From NCBI GenBank assembly GCA_025266875.1, contig JALLLT010000041.1, positions 248,001-312,000 of the forward strand: 64,000 nucleotides of DNA. The letters are read 5' to 3'. Made by a program: the position numbers and the translations under genes. This document shows positions 1 to 12,794 of this stretch, in pieces (position 1 is the stretch's first letter; every line of letters begins with the position of its first letter). The notes under the pieces are model-generated. The model searched no databases. It was not told where the DNA came from and saw only the letters and a list, made by a program, of their open reading frames with translations. Source of the DNA: Fennellomyces sp. T-0311. Its lineage: Eukaryota > Mucoromycota > Mucoromycetes > Mucorales > Lichtheimiaceae.

Positions 1-1449
1 ATTGTTGCAATACGCTACCGAAGCAAGCATGATATAGTTCTGGGCTCTTATAGAGTTGTGCTATTAAAATATTACACACATTCACTTCCACGGACCGTTA
101 TCTCGAAAAGGCATTCTACTCGTTTAATAAAATCAAGAAGCAGGCTACCACGGTGATCGTTGCAATGTATAAGAGCGTAGAATAAGTCAAATTATTCACT
201 ATTACATATAGAAACATCAAGTATGTTGTGTATATCCAGGCAGTAAATTATGAAGCGATCACCATCGCGTTTAGGTTTTAGTTACACATACCGGTACCTG
301 TGAAATCACGAGACCTAGGCCGATCACCGGTAGAAGTTTTAATGTACGGACTAGGCAAAAGAGTTTTCCAAAGAGTCCACTTCATTTACCCCTTTAAGCT
401 ACGACCTGAAACAATTCGGCTGTGTAAATAATGGTATCGGCTCTTGCATAAAAAAAATGACATCACATTACTACCAGTACAAAAGTAAGTCGTAGCACAT
501 TCGTGATATTAAAACGATCATTGACTTTAATAATTCAAACTGGTTATTAATGTGTTGGTATCCTTGCATCTCAAATCAAAATCATAGAATCACGCACTGT
601 GTATTCACCGATATATGATTTTCTTGACCTAAAGGTTACAGAGTAACCAAATAATTTCAGATAGCATGCATATAGCCGGATTTCTGCGCTGCACTAGGAA
701 TGTGTGGTAAAAGCTCTCCAGATGCTATCCACTGATGATCTGTTTACAACTGCAGGGTGGTAGTATTTGCTCACATCATCAACAAGATAATAGCGAGATA
801 ATTTAGTTCATCAATAATTTTAAGTACTACTGCCATTGTTTTCTTTGGATTTACATATGGTTGAGTCACGCATTCTGTCATTATATGATGAAGTTTTAGT
901 AGCACTTCCTATTTAGGAACCGTCGATCCGTGAAAAAATCCTTCAGAATCGGTGGACAAGATAGTACTCTTCAGCATATAATACGTACGCTTATATAAAA
1001 TGATCTTGGTAAGCATATGTATGTACTGTGAGTGTTAACGTAGAAAACGGTTTGCATTAATGCATGTACGTAGTGTTTGGTTATCTCCTGACTCAGCCTC
1101 CAATTTATGTACCGATAATAATAGTAAACTGCTCGCTGGCCCTCATACTCTTTATTTCGAGTGTTATGAGATGAATGCCACGTACACTATGAGGCGCAAA
1201 GCTAAACAAAAATATTGATGAATGTGAATGGTGACGAAAAAGTGGGGCACCGAACTTTGGAGATGGGTGTTTATGACGTAGTTGCTATGATAAACTGATT
1301 AGTACAGAAGTACATCAAAGTCAATCCATAGTTATTTTTTTCAATAGATTCGATATGTAAGTGAAAAAACCATCGAGTCGCATTATTATTATATAATGAC
1401 TGTATGCTTGCAGTTGGCTGAATGGGTATAGGCCGGCCGCAAAACTTGG
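1..1449. other. Intergenic, no gene recognised
   Basis: AT-rich sequence with frequent stops in all frames. I see no coding region, tRNA or repeat that I can name. It lies downstream of the first F-box gene, which ends at 1450 on the minus strand. Confidence 0.6.
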
Positions 1450-3139
1450 CTATTTACGATGCGCAAATTGCTTTGGCTTCCGAAAGTCGATATGGTCAAT
1501 CTCTCTGTAAGGGTGCGGGTATACTTTGAAGTATGGGGAAGATGAGCGCGATACTAAGGCAAATTTCCATTCCATCAGCTGAGAGTCCATCCTTTTTAGG
1601 ATCTTCAATATATCGCTTTTGGGAGGGAACTGCTTTGAAGTCCTGAAGGTGAAGTTTATGTCGAGCTTCCTTATGCCGCGATATGGAGTATGCTTGCGTA
1701 GAGATGCTTTAAAATCATCGATCGATATGGTAGAGCACTCGTGGATCATTAGCTCTTCAAGAGTAAAAGGTTGGAACTTTGCAATGGCGACCAATAGTTC
1801 CGGCGATACTGCAAGCATGGATCGAAGAACAATTTTCTTGAGGCTTCTCCCTTCTAAGTGGATTGCTTTTATGAATTCGACCAATCCGGATGATGTGATG
1901 GATGCGCACGAGTCAAGTGCGAGTTCTTGTAGGGATTTGGCACCAGCTACAAGTGCCGTGAGTATGGCATCATTCGCAAATCCGAGCTTGTGGAGAGTAA
2001 GGTGGACAAGGTTGGGTGCAGACTGCATGAGGAACGAACAAAGGGCTGATCTTGCTCGCCGACGCGGTCGATCGTGAAGAATCAGGTATTTGAGAGACGA
2101 AAACGTCAGCGAGGATAAATGCGTAATGCCTTCTTCGTCGATCACATTTCTACCCGAAAGATCCAATCGCTCGAGCTGGTTGCATAACATGGAGGTGAGC
2201 TGGTAGATAATGCTTCGACGAACTGAAGAGTGACCTCGCAGTTCTCCCAACATGAGGTAGTTCAATCCAGGGTAATGCTGTAAGTTGGGTTTTGGTGACT
2301 TCTTCGTTTTCTTGCTCGATTTCACAGGTGATTTTCGGAAATCTTCCCCATTGACAAGAACAAGATTGACTAATTTAGGGCAGTAATAGTATATCGTCGA
2401 CGGAAGGTCGGAGCCAGAATATTCGACGCTTTCGAAATTTAAGCAAAAACCTCGCAGGTTGGGCACCGCCTCGAGAAATGGCCCTGCGTCAAAATCACCG
2501 TACGCGTCGTGAATATCCAACGTCAAATCAACCAGGTTCTTGTTTTTGTAGCCTCGTAACACAGGTCCCCATTCGTGCTCTTGAAATAACGGCCCCGAGT
2601 AGCAAAGCTTTGTGAGGCTCGGGCAATGCACTATTAGCTTATCCGGTGTAACAATGTCCTCCTTCTCATCATCCCATTGTGCAATAGTGATGTCCGTAAG
2701 AGTGTCACCGCACAGGTTGGCCAGCCCGAAAAATTGGTTTTGTAGGATGAATGGCACCGAAACATCAACTGTTGCATCGTCGTTACTACAAATTGTGGTG
2801 GCCACAGCGCCTCATTGTAATACCTAGACATATATCATTACACTTTTGACTGACAAGAAAGTCAAAAACTTGTTCTACATGTTCCTCGTCGCGCGCCTCT
2901 AAGCGGATTCCCCGTACGGAATTTCCAGAAATATATGCACGATATGGGTAAAGATCCGGTATGACTTTGTGCTTGTCGCTGGTTGACAGAGTAGTCCAGC
3001 GACCTGACCAATCAAACCCCATTGATCGCCATGCCTTGCACACGCCATTCAACCGGCGACATTCGTGAAATGAAAGGTTGCTTAGGATGCTGTTCTGAAT
3101 CTCGAGTGGTAGCGATGGAAGTCGTGTGTTGCGTGTCAT
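1450..3139 (-). CDS. F-box protein with LRR-like C-terminal region (paralogue 1)
   Basis: Two exons, 2824..3139 and 1450..2768, joined across a 55-base GT-AG intron, give about 544 residues. The N-terminus (LPLEIQNSILSNLSFHECRR, then a VCKAWRSM segment) is an F-box, the Skp1-binding module of SCF ubiquitin ligases. The rest is rich in regularly spaced leucines with short hydrophobic strands (for example LERLDLSG and LKYLILHD), like F-box/LRR substrate receptors. The start at 3139 puts the F-box seven residues from the Met, as in the paralogues. Two more copies lie at 3570..5281 and 59622..61299, with the intron at the same codon position. The role in ubiquitin-dependent turnover is inferred from the family; the substrate is unknown. 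Confidence 0.8.
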
Positions 3140-3569
3140 GATGAATTGCCAAAGGTGGCAACAAAAGGAAAAGCAACTTGGACCCACCAGTGAGGACAGG
3201 TTAGTATGTGACAGACTGTGGCACCTAAAGTCCCATGCGGATTTCTGCAACATAGTTCCAGACTTACTGCTTAATGGGTGCATGACACTACGGCGAGAAG
3301 TTACTTGTATGCTGCCAAACTATTCGGTCGACACAGGCGCCACGAACTTGAGTTTCAAGTTTTCCAAACTGCTAAGGGGGACAAAGACACCACCACCGTT
3401 TCATAAAGCTTCAAAAAGCAGTTCAATCATTGTCATTTTGTAATTGTAACAAAGGATACCTTAAACGCATTAATCCAGTAGCGTAAATGATATCAAAATA
3501 AATATACTTTCTAACCAATTTATTGTGGGCTATTGGCTGTGCGTTACAAGAACAAGGACATGTCAGCTA
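3140..3569. other. Intergenic between F-box paralogues 1 and 2
   Basis: About 430 bases containing the promoter of paralogue 1 and the 3' end of paralogue 2, both on the minus strand. Short open frames here are not supported by any motif. Confidence 0.5.
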
Positions 3570-5281
3570 CTAACATGATGTTTGTTTCCGCTTTCGAAAC
3601 AAGACATGGTCCATCTTTTTGTATGGATGATATGTCTGATCGATACTATTCCTATACGCGTCGAACGCAAACATTTGAAGGGTGAGCGTCCACTTGTCAA
3701 CTTTAGTGTCGAGCTTATCAAGCATTCGTTTGACATCGTCGCTATTTGGATGCTTAGCTAAATTTCCATGCACAAAAGTAAGATCCAGCTTGTTGAATCC
3801 GTCAAGACATTTAGCCTTGTCGCACGTCCGTTCAAGGTCCCGGACTGATATTCCAGAGCATCCATATAACACCAATCGATCTGTAATTACCGGTCTGTAG
3901 TCGCACATGAGCGCGTCCATTAACTTGGGTGCCATTGCAACCATGAACCGGAGTTCGAGCGTCTTCACAGTTCTGCCTTGATCGGATAACACTTTAAGGA
4001 ATTGTATCAGTCCAGGTAGCGTAATCACCATGCACATATCCAAAGTGAGCTCCTGCAGAAATTTTGCTCCGGAAACAAGTGCGAGGAGCACGCCATCGGT
4101 TCCAGTACCGAGCTGTTGCAGTCGAAGAGATACCAGATTGGGAACACAGTGCGAAAGGAACGAGCAGAGCGCTGCCGTAGTAGGAGGGATCCTGTCCCTG
4201 GTGTTAAGCTGCTGGTTCGCCATTATATTGCCGAGAGCGAGATGCGTCAATGATGGAAATACCAATGTAGACAGGTATATAAGACCCGCTTCATCCAGAA
4301 TCGTATCCCCTGCGAGGTCCAGACGTTTTAATCTAGAACACCATTCCTCGTCCAATTGATGTATTATATCCCGAGCAACTGGATAACGACTGCTCGTGTC
4401 ACGGAGTACAAGGCAATCTAATCCAGGATCATCCGCTTTGGACAACTCTTCTAGGACTGCTCCAGGAATGTGTATCCCGTAATCGTTGCCGCTGATCAAT
4501 ACAAGGTTGGCAAACTTTGGACAGTATTGCTGCAGCATCGATGGAAGCGATGATCCTACCGTTCTAACACTTCTGAATGGTAATGTTAAACGTCGGAGCT
4601 GTGGTGCTGCTTCAAGGAATGGCCTTGCATCAAATTCACCCGCGACAATGTAGATATCCAAAGCCAAGTCAATCAAATGTTGATGCCTGAGTCCCACTAA
4701 TGTCGACTTCCAGTGTGTTGTTTCTAGTATCAGACTCGAGTAATATAGTTTTTTCAGGTGTGGACAATTCAGCAGTAGCACGTCTGGGGTAACGTTATTT
4801 GGTCCCATTTCATCCAGTGTAAGTGCAATCTCGGTCAGCCTATTACCACATAGACTTGTGATCTGGAATAAATGCTGTGTTTCCATCGTCGACAGATGAA
4901 AATCAACTGTAACCGTGTTATTCGATCGTGTCCAAGGCAACAAATCAACACCTTACCTTTTTGGATCGCGGTGCACTTTTGCATGACTAAAAAATCGATC
5001 ACCCGCTCCAGTTGGTCTCCACTACGCGTGTCCAAACGGATCCGATTTACAAAAGACCCTTCGATATAGTTTTTGTATATTTCAAGGTCGGTAATGTTGT
5101 GATTGTCGTCCGTCGATAAGGTTTCCCACATTCCTTGCCAGTTCAGCACCATCGATCGCCACGTCCTGCACACAGAACTTAGCCGCATACATTCACGGAA
5201 AGTCAGATTGCGCAAGACACTGTCCTGAATTTCTAGAGGCAATAATGAGAGCTGATTAATTTTCATGGCAAAAGGCTCCAT
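3570..5281 (-). CDS. F-box protein with LRR-like C-terminal region (paralogue 2)
   Basis: Exons 4957..5281 and 3570..4906, separated by a 50-base intron, give about 553 residues. The F-box reads LPLEIQDSVLRNLTFRECMR followed by VCRTWRSMVLNWQGMW. The C-terminal two thirds carry leucine-rich repeat-like stretches (LKRLDLAGD, LTHLALGN, LVSLRLQQLG). The intron splits a Val codon directly after the conserved CTAIQK segment, exactly where paralogues 1 and 3 are split, so the genes descend from one ancestor. An internal Met at 5266 is an alternative start. A probable SCF substrate receptor; the target is unknown. Confidence 0.8.
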
Positions 5282-8200
5282 TGTTAAAAAAAAGTTGTTG
5301 ACTATAGAGATGGGCAGGGCAGGGTGCAGGAATATATCAGTATGTAGTCCCGATTGCGTAATTGGATTGGCTCAGCTGTAGGCCCGTGTGCCTCTCATGC
5401 CCCAGGATACGGTTGCCTTTCTTTTTCGCAATGCGGTCAAGTACTAGTTCATAGGTTGTAAGTAAAGCAACTGTTGGATATGGACAAGACTGTACATATA
5501 GACAACTTCCTGGTTACGCACAGTCATCTCTGCTGGTTATGGCAGTTCCAGCGAATGATCCGTCTTTACTGGATCGGGACCATGTTCAGCTTAGCAGCAT
5601 ACATTCAATGATTTCGTATTTTTGCGATGTTGCGATTTTATGATACTTTCTTCACCTCTGTATAGACCTTCTTGATGATCACTAGAAAATTACCACACCC
5701 TGCTTGCAGCAACCATTACGCCATGCTGTACATTGCGATTGGGAAATGTGATTGGCGGTGTATCACATGACGATAAAGTGGTGTTGCCCGTTTTTCACAA
5801 AAGCCGATATATTATATGTCAAGCTCCGTTTGCGCGATGCTGACTCTGTAAACTTCCACCACCGATGCTGCGAATACCGCTGTACAGGGTCTTCCATAGA
5901 TTGTGACACTGAATTCAAAAGATGATGCTTTTAATGCCCAAACAAGAATTTGGTTCTTTGCAAAAATAAAAAAAAATGACAACACTTTTGTGAAGCATCA
6001 CGCGAATTCTCGCTACCTTAAAGGCCTTATTCTGTATAGCTTACACCACCTGTCTTCCTATGTTCAAAAGTTTAGAATAAAAGAATAAAACAAACTTTTT
6101 TCTGCAAACGTGGTGGTCATGGTTTACTAAAAGGATCGGCGTACTTTTTGCTGCGCACTCTGTAGCTATTCCTTTGCATAACTCGTTAGAAACCAGTGCT
6201 TGGTTTTCTCCTTTATGCACACCACGGCCATGTGCTGCTGTCATGACAACAACTTCAATGATACCATAATTGTTCAGCCTGTTCCATACTTGGTAACAAC
6301 AACAAGATGAATGACTATTCTCCAATGATAAGCCAGAATCTTGTACACTCTTCTTTTGCCACGGGAAGGAGGTCAATAAATTTGCTTTGAATGATAAATA
6401 GCATTCTTTCGTTATCGTCTGCCCGGGCTCACCGCGGAAAGCAAAAGAAACATCCAACTCCTGGTGATATCAGCGACTCAAAAAAAAACAGATTCTATTT
6501 CTTATATTTCTTGCTGACTCAAAATTTATGTTACGGTAACACGTAATGTAATAGACGTCATTTTCCCATTGACGCTTTCCAAAGCCGTGTATTGACCTTT
6601 TTTAAGAACCGGGGCTTTTCAACTGCATATCCCAGTCATGAACGCACGATGATAATTGTGCATTCTTGAACCAATAAATTCGGCTCTTTAATAATAGGTT
6701 TACACCTATCCGAATCCAATACCGAAAAGGGAACGGGTGGAAGAACCAACCAGATCTTGAATGCGTGATAAACCATGTCGCCATTTGATTCCTTGTAACT
6801 AATCCGTATCACCAGCTGTTTCTATGGCTTCTTACTACATTAAGCATCATGGGCGAACTTCTACTATTAATTGCAAAAGGGGGAAAGCGTAGAAAATTTT
6901 TTGGCTGGATGAAGATGATCCTCCTTGGAAAGTTCAAAGATTCTCCTGCGACATATGATCTCCCGTTCTCCCGTGGAACAATGAACAGTGTAGACCCGCC
7001 CCATCTAGATATTTCCTATTTTTTACAAGAGCTATATGATTGGATCAATGTCATGTTATATCAAAACGACATTGAGTACGCCAAACCTAATGCAAGCGAC
7101 CGAATCAACGTAGTAATGAACGACAGATAAAGAGTCACACTCACTGTTTTATAATCGAAGGGGATCATTCACTTACAGTGCTATATTACACTATTTTTAT
7201 GACAACTAAATACCGACAATTTGTAGGAGAAGAACTTGACAGCATGGACAATATTTTACAAAGGGGGAGCCTAAATCTTGATAAGGTTAGCACTCTTTTT
7301 TTTTGCTCGGCCGATCCCCAACAGGGTTATGCATTGCGAAATTCCAAAAGAGGCATTATCTATCTCTTTGACAAAAAAGCAAAAAATCAGGTCATACCAA
7401 GTGGGGCCCTGTTTCCCCTTCGTCAGTGTGAAACAATTATCATTAAGGGGTTGGGGTTTGCGGGGGAAGCGTTTTTGTTTACTCTTACCGGTGTGAGCAA
7501 ATATCGAACACTTTAAACCGTGGATTCGTTTGAGCAACTTGGTAATATTTGCATGGGTAAAGATTCCCTTACTATTTATCATTACAACAACTCCCTCTTA
7601 TCTCCAACCCGATTTTTTTTGTGCAGCAAAAAAAAACTGATGACCACTAAACTTAATGTAGCAGCATAATCAGTAGAAAGGAGATTTCTCTATTACTTTC
7701 TCCCAGAAGCCTATCTAGCACTTTTTACGGTGTTCCACACACTGTACAACAAAGAAAGGGATGATGCCATTGGCATAATTTATTTTTGATAAATTCGCGA
7801 AGGAGATGGGGAGAAGTGTTCTCGTGAGCAAGGATTATGGAGTAAGCTGATCGATGCGAAAAAAAGTTTAATACAAGAGAAATTGCATCATTACCATCTC
7901 TTCAAAAGCAGGTCGGCGTGGGGAAAAGTCATGGGGAACGGAAGGATGGGAAATCATGAGAGTGTTTCAGCTTTTCCTCCTCTGGTTACACAGATAGGCC
8001 CTTCGCAGGTCAATGCACCAATGGATAAGTCTCATAAAAAAGTAGCGTAGGGAAAAAAACAGTAGCGCGCTATCATATAGCGCGCACGCAACGCGCTTTG
8101 GAGTAAAGGGCTATCCCGAATCAGCAATGATCCTTCCAAAGGTACAGAGGATATCTCTCAAAAGGGGGCCCGAACCCGTTGGGTAACCGTCCTCCCGGAG

Positions 8201-9255
8201 CACGACAGCGAAACCAGTGCTGTGGGCGAGGAAACCGCAGGAACTATGCAGTCTGTGCACAGAAATTGTTGTTTGCAAACAAGGTTGCCTCCTGCTTGAG
8301 AGCAAACAACAACAACAGATGCTTTCCACTAGTTAATAGTAATTAGTGTTTGGGCTGATATTCCAGTCATGTTGAGAAAAAGTTAATATAACGTGAAAAT
8401 GCTAGGAGTTGGCTGATTTCTACCCAAATCGATTGATGCACAGTTCAAACAATGATTCGACTGCTACTTTCAAGAAAGTATTGGTTGCTGCGGTTTATGT
8501 GCACTGGTACCGTTACAAAAACGATGAATATCGCTACTACGTTTTTTTTTCTTTATTCATAACTGATTTGAGTATGGAGATTGAGTTACAGTCAAGCTGG
8601 CACATTGTTCCGTTATGTCCGTGATATGACACCAAAAGTTCTTAAAGGTAAAATTGCACAACGAAATAATAATGTCAGCCACGTAGTATATATAGCAACG
8701 TGTTCCTATAACAATGCGACCCCGCTCAGGCCCTTGGCGAGTGGTACAGTGTGACCTTTACTTGTTCCCCGGACTTTTTTTCGTACTACTGCAGAAGCTC
8801 CCCCATATTTAATATCGAACGGGCTTTGCGATAAAAGCAAATTTTGCTAACCAATGAAAAACGATCAACTTTCTATTCCTCCTTATCAACCAGTAAGTGA
8901 GGCCTGATCCATAAAAGGGAATGGAGCCGTGGGGAAAAAATAGAAGGGGAGGCAGAGGTGGGGGGAGGGAGAGCCGATATGGGAATTTTTAGTTGGTTAC
9001 CCACATCCATGACGAAGCAGAGAGGGCGTTATGTTTTTCCTTTGGTTTCTGATGCCCGTCTTGATAAGTGACGACATACACACATGCACACATAGCACTT
9101 CCTATATATATAAAGACACCCAGAAATATAAGCCCAAGATTTTATCTTGGCTTTCCTCTTTTTTTTACTTTTTTTTTTACTTTCCAGCCTTCCCGTTCTC
9201 TCTTTTCAACACTTCCGCTTTCAAAGTTATATTCTTTTCATCTTTGCATGGCTTG
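5282..9255. other. Gene-poor region of about 4 kb
   Basis: No gene recognised. Open frames at 6041..6457 (minus), 6849..7130 (plus) and 7178..7516 (plus) have no motif that I recognise and biased, low-complexity composition. The last 250 bases, with pyrimidine-rich runs, are probably the promoter and 5' UTR of the Ecl1-like gene that starts at 9256. A GC-rich inverted repeat lies at 8065..8085. Confidence 0.5.
8065..8085. repeat. Perfect inverted repeat, 9-base stem and 3-base loop
   Basis: The arms gcgcgctat and atagcgcgc flank the loop cat. The stem is GC-rich in an AT-rich, gene-free region. No adjacent transcript is evident, so its role is unknown. Confidence 0.6.
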
Positions 9256-9698
9256 ATGAGCGATCTTAACTGGTGCACGTATTGTGACAATGCGGTGAAT
9301 CCGTATTCCGTAAGATTCTATAAACATACAGTGTATATTTATAAATATAAGAGAAGCTGACCTCAATACTTTAGGATTCGCTTTACTGCAGCGAGCAATG
9401 TTTGCGGGCCGATGCTTTGCGTAACCATCCGTTGCTTGGCTACGACTGGCACGAATTTGAAGACTTTCCTCGACCAAGTCACTCAACCACACCACCACCT
9501 TCAACACCATCTTCTACGATCCATGCTCCTCCTTCAGCATCGCCTGCCCTGACCGCAACCTCCAGTGCCAGTAGTTCACTTCGATCTGTCAGTCTGTCTA
9601 TAACTCCGCCAACGACAACCACCATGACTTCACATATCAATACCACCATGAAAAAGCCATATACGTTTATACCATTAGCATCATCTCAGCGGACTTGA
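9256..9698 (+). CDS. Small Ecl1-type zinc-binding protein
   Basis: Two exons, 9256..9309 and 9375..9698, across a 65-base intron (gtaaga...ttag), give 125 residues. The N-terminus carries two Cys pairs, WCTYCDNAV and, after the join, LYCSEQC. This CxxC...CxxxC layout is typical of the fungal Ecl1/2/3 zinc-binding family (extender of chronological lifespan in S. pombe). It is followed by LRADALRNHPLLGYDWHEF and a Ser/Thr/Pro-rich low-complexity tail. The second exon has no ATG of its own, so the short first exon is required to supply the start and the first Cys pair. Family members act in nutrient and stress responses; the role here is inferred. Confidence 0.7.
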
Positions 9699-10141
9699 AG
9701 CTGCGCTTTTCACCAAAAAAGATCCGCGCCGACTGAAAAAAAAACCCTCATATATCCTTCATTAATTCCCAAATCAGCATTTTTTATATCATCGTGGATC
9801 TCCATGCCCGTAAAAACAACAAAACAAGAAAAAATACCTTTTGCATTTCCGTTTAAACTTCTTCCTGTATTCACCCCCTCTTGTAAATTTGCTTCCATTC
9901 GCATATACCAACCTCAAATACCCTAAAAAATTTGCTTTTGAAAGCCAGAAGCTGTCGTGGTTACCTCAATTGCGCAATATTTTGACCGAATGCTTTAATT
10001 CAACTTGTTTATGTGCTGTTTTCCGTCCGTGCGCACTCTTAAAGGGAGGACGAAAGGAGATGGCGTCATTTATAGTTCGTATAAAGTGATCGACTGTAAC
10101 TCCTACTTTTTACTTTTTTCTTTTCTTTCCTTCTTTCCAAA
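9699..10141 (+). promoter_or_regulatory. Promoter region of the first DHA2 transporter
   Basis: It contains the palindrome attgcgcaat at 9969..9978 and tggcgtca at 10061..10068, followed closely by a TATA-like tataaag. Both blocks, with flanking sequence, recur in the same order upstream of the second transporter (12627..12636 and 12731..12738). ATTGCGCAAT resembles a bZIP (C/EBP-type) site and TGGCGTCA a CRE-like half site. The regulator is unknown. Confidence 0.55.
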
Positions 10142-12081
10142 ATGGCACAGGAGACAGACCCGTTGCTTCACAAGCCGGAAGACGTCTATCGTGACCGTCT
10201 TAAGGAAAGTGGTATCGGCCTTGGCTTGATCACTATATGGTAAGCTGCTGCTAAATGATGTGGTCTAAGGATGTATACTTTATTGACACATGCACAAGTC
10301 TTTGCACCGGCTCGTTTCTTGCCGCGGCAGATTCCTCTATTGTATATACTATTTTCACTGAAATCGGAACAGAGTTCAAGAGGTAAAGAAAACTCTCACG
10401 TTACGATTCTTTTTATGGACGATAAGCATTCTTTCAAAACTACTAAGCACCTGTACTTATTTTTAGTTCGAACTTGACTGCATGGATATTTACCTCATAT
10501 CTACTCAGCTCGTCTGCCCTACAGCCGTTATGTAAGTTCATTTATATTTGTTGCCTAGCCAAGTATTAAAAAACTGGCATATTTGACAGATGCAAAATTG
10601 TCGGATGTGTTTGGTCGCAAAACGATCCTTATCGTCGTCAATACTTTCTTCTTTGTTGGGTCCGCAGCATGTGGTGCTGCTCAAAATATGGTCCAGCTAT
10701 CGATCGCGCGAGCAATTGCAGGCCTTGGCGGAGGTGGTTTAATGTGCATGGCATCTGTTGTTATCCATGATCTCGTGCCCATGCGACAGCGCGGTAAATA
10801 CCAATCCTATGTTAATATGACTCAAACTGTAAGTGTTTAAAAAAAGGCTCGGTCTTGAGATCTGAATGCTAAAAAACTGTATAGATCGGTACTGCAGTTG
10901 GTGCTCCTTTGGGAGGCTTTATCAACGATTTAGTAGGCTGGCGCTCCTGCTTTTATCTGAACATCCCGCCCTGCATGTTTGCCCTGTACATTTACTATTA
11001 CCGGCTTCCCAACTACAACAACCTGACAAAGGGTGCTCTATTGGACCAGATTGATGTCGTGGGTGCAAGTATCTTGTTTGTTGCCAATACTTGCTTTGTC
11101 GTGGCCACATCTTCCGGTGGTAACACACGTGATTGGGATGATCCATGGGTCGTGACCACCCTCGCCATATCAGCTACTGCCTTTATTGTATTCTTCACAT
11201 ACGAACTCACATGGGCCAAATGCCCCTTAATGGCGCCCAAGATGGTAAAGAACCGGAACGTGTTGGGCTCGTGTGCAAGTAATTTCTTCCTTTGGGGCAC
11301 TACAATGGCAACCGCATACCTTATCCCTCAATTCTTTATGGTACGTCCGGTTTACTCCTAAGGGTAAAAAAAGAAGCATGGTACTAATTTAAGGGGATTA
11401 GGGTATTTTGGGGTATAGCACGTCCTCAGCAGGTCTGTGGGTCATGCCGCGTACGGTTGCAGTAGCCCTCGGATGCTGGTGCGTCGGTCGTTACATTGGC
11501 GCGACAGGTCGATACAAGAGATATCTGATGACCGTCATGGGCTTTGATATGCTTGCCACGTTTGGCATGATTCTGTGGACCCCTACCAACGGAGTCGTAT
11601 CCAAGTTTATCTGTATGTTGGTTGAAGGATTTGGTATGGGCTCTGTTATCGTTGGAACAATGGTGGCACTTGTTGCGGATATTCCGCATGAAGGTAAGCG
11701 ATAAAAAAAGGAGATATTACAGAGGACAAATTACTAACACATCAGCCAAAACAAAAAGATACTGCTTCGGCCACTTCTATGATTTTCTTGTTCAGATCTA
11801 CTGGTTTTGTATGCGGTAGTTCTATCTGTGCTGCCATCGTCCAAGCTAGTTTCAAGTCAATCCTCGAAAAGACCATCAGTGGTCCCGATGCGCAGAAAAT
11901 CATTGACTTTGTCCGCACATCCGTCAGCGAGATTCGCACACTTGATCCAGAGATTCAGCGCGTGGTCATTGATGCACTGTACCGGTCCCTCCGACGGGGT
12001 TTTGTCTACGGATTTGTTATGTCAGTTGTTTCATTCATTGCAGTAGTTTGCATGAAAAATTGCTTTTTACAGAAAAAATAA
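10142..12081 (+). CDS. DHA2-type MFS transporter, copy 1
   Basis: Seven exons (10142..10239, 10299..10382, 10467..10531, 10590..10828, 10885..11340, 11402..11693, 11759..12081) give 518 residues. The start MAQETDPLLHKPE has an acidic dileucine signal (ETDPLL) typical of vacuolar or endosomal sorting. Exon 4 holds an MFS motif A-like loop (KLSDVFGRK), followed by many hydrophobic segments. Residues such as GSFLAAADSSIV near TM1 and GAPLGGFINDLVGWRSCFY fit the drug:H+ antiporter-2 family, which includes fungal vacuolar basic-amino-acid (Vba/Fnx) and drug exporters. The substrate cannot be read from sequence. Copy 2 follows in tandem with identical exon lengths. Confidence 0.85.
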
Positions 12082-12794
12082 GCTTGCGACTTATATATAC
12101 ACAGACATATGTAAATTTCCTCTTTCTTTCAAGTTAGCTGATCAAAGCGCTTTGTCATACTGTATATGTATTTCAGCAAATTTGGAATTTCACATAACGG
12201 TCAGCTTTTTACTCAAAATACTTTGACTTGCTACAATAAAACCGAATTTGTTGTTCCAAATCCGTGCTGCTAATCGTTTACGACGGTTTTCTATCTATCA
12301 CCTATCCGGTCCGTGCTCTTTTACCAATCTTTCGGTTAATTTATGTAACTTGACTGGGGCATGCCACTTGTCAAACCCTCTCTTTGTATGAAAATCCGCT
12401 ATCTCAGCTAGTACAACATTCTGTGTTACCTAGATATCGCCGATGCAATCGTTGTTGTCTTGAAGAACATCTTTAGCAGTACCTTGCAGAAATACTATAA
12501 GTATATTAATAGTAAAAAAAAAAGCTACCCCTGTCTATGAAGCCTTTATAATGACAGAAACGCCAATGTTTTTCCACTTATATATATATATCGCTTTTAA
12601 AAGCCAGAACCATCTATGTTACCTCAATTGCGCAATAATTTACTCGAATGCCTTGATTCAAAATTAGTGTAAGCATATTCTTTGTCGCCTCCCGTCTAAT
12701 AAACATACAGCTTTGTAAGAAGACACATGATGGCGTCATTTACAGTTCTTATAAAAAGGGTTAAATTTTCTATGTCTTTTTCTTTCTCTAAAGA
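12082..12794 (+). promoter_or_regulatory. Promoter region of the second DHA2 transporter
   Basis: About 710 bases between the tandem transporters. From about 12600 it repeats the promoter of copy 1: aagccagaa, ttacctcaattgcgcaata with the palindrome at 12627..12636, cgaatgc, and tggcgtcattta at 12731..12742 followed by tataaa. The upstream part shows nothing recognisable. Confidence 0.55.

Noticed and set aside
6041..7516. Several 90-138-residue open frames
   Set aside because: No recognisable motif, no plausible splice partners and biased composition. Not enough to call genes.
8120..8230. tRNA-like B box (ggttcgggccc on the minus strand)
   Set aside because: No A box or closing acceptor stem could be found.
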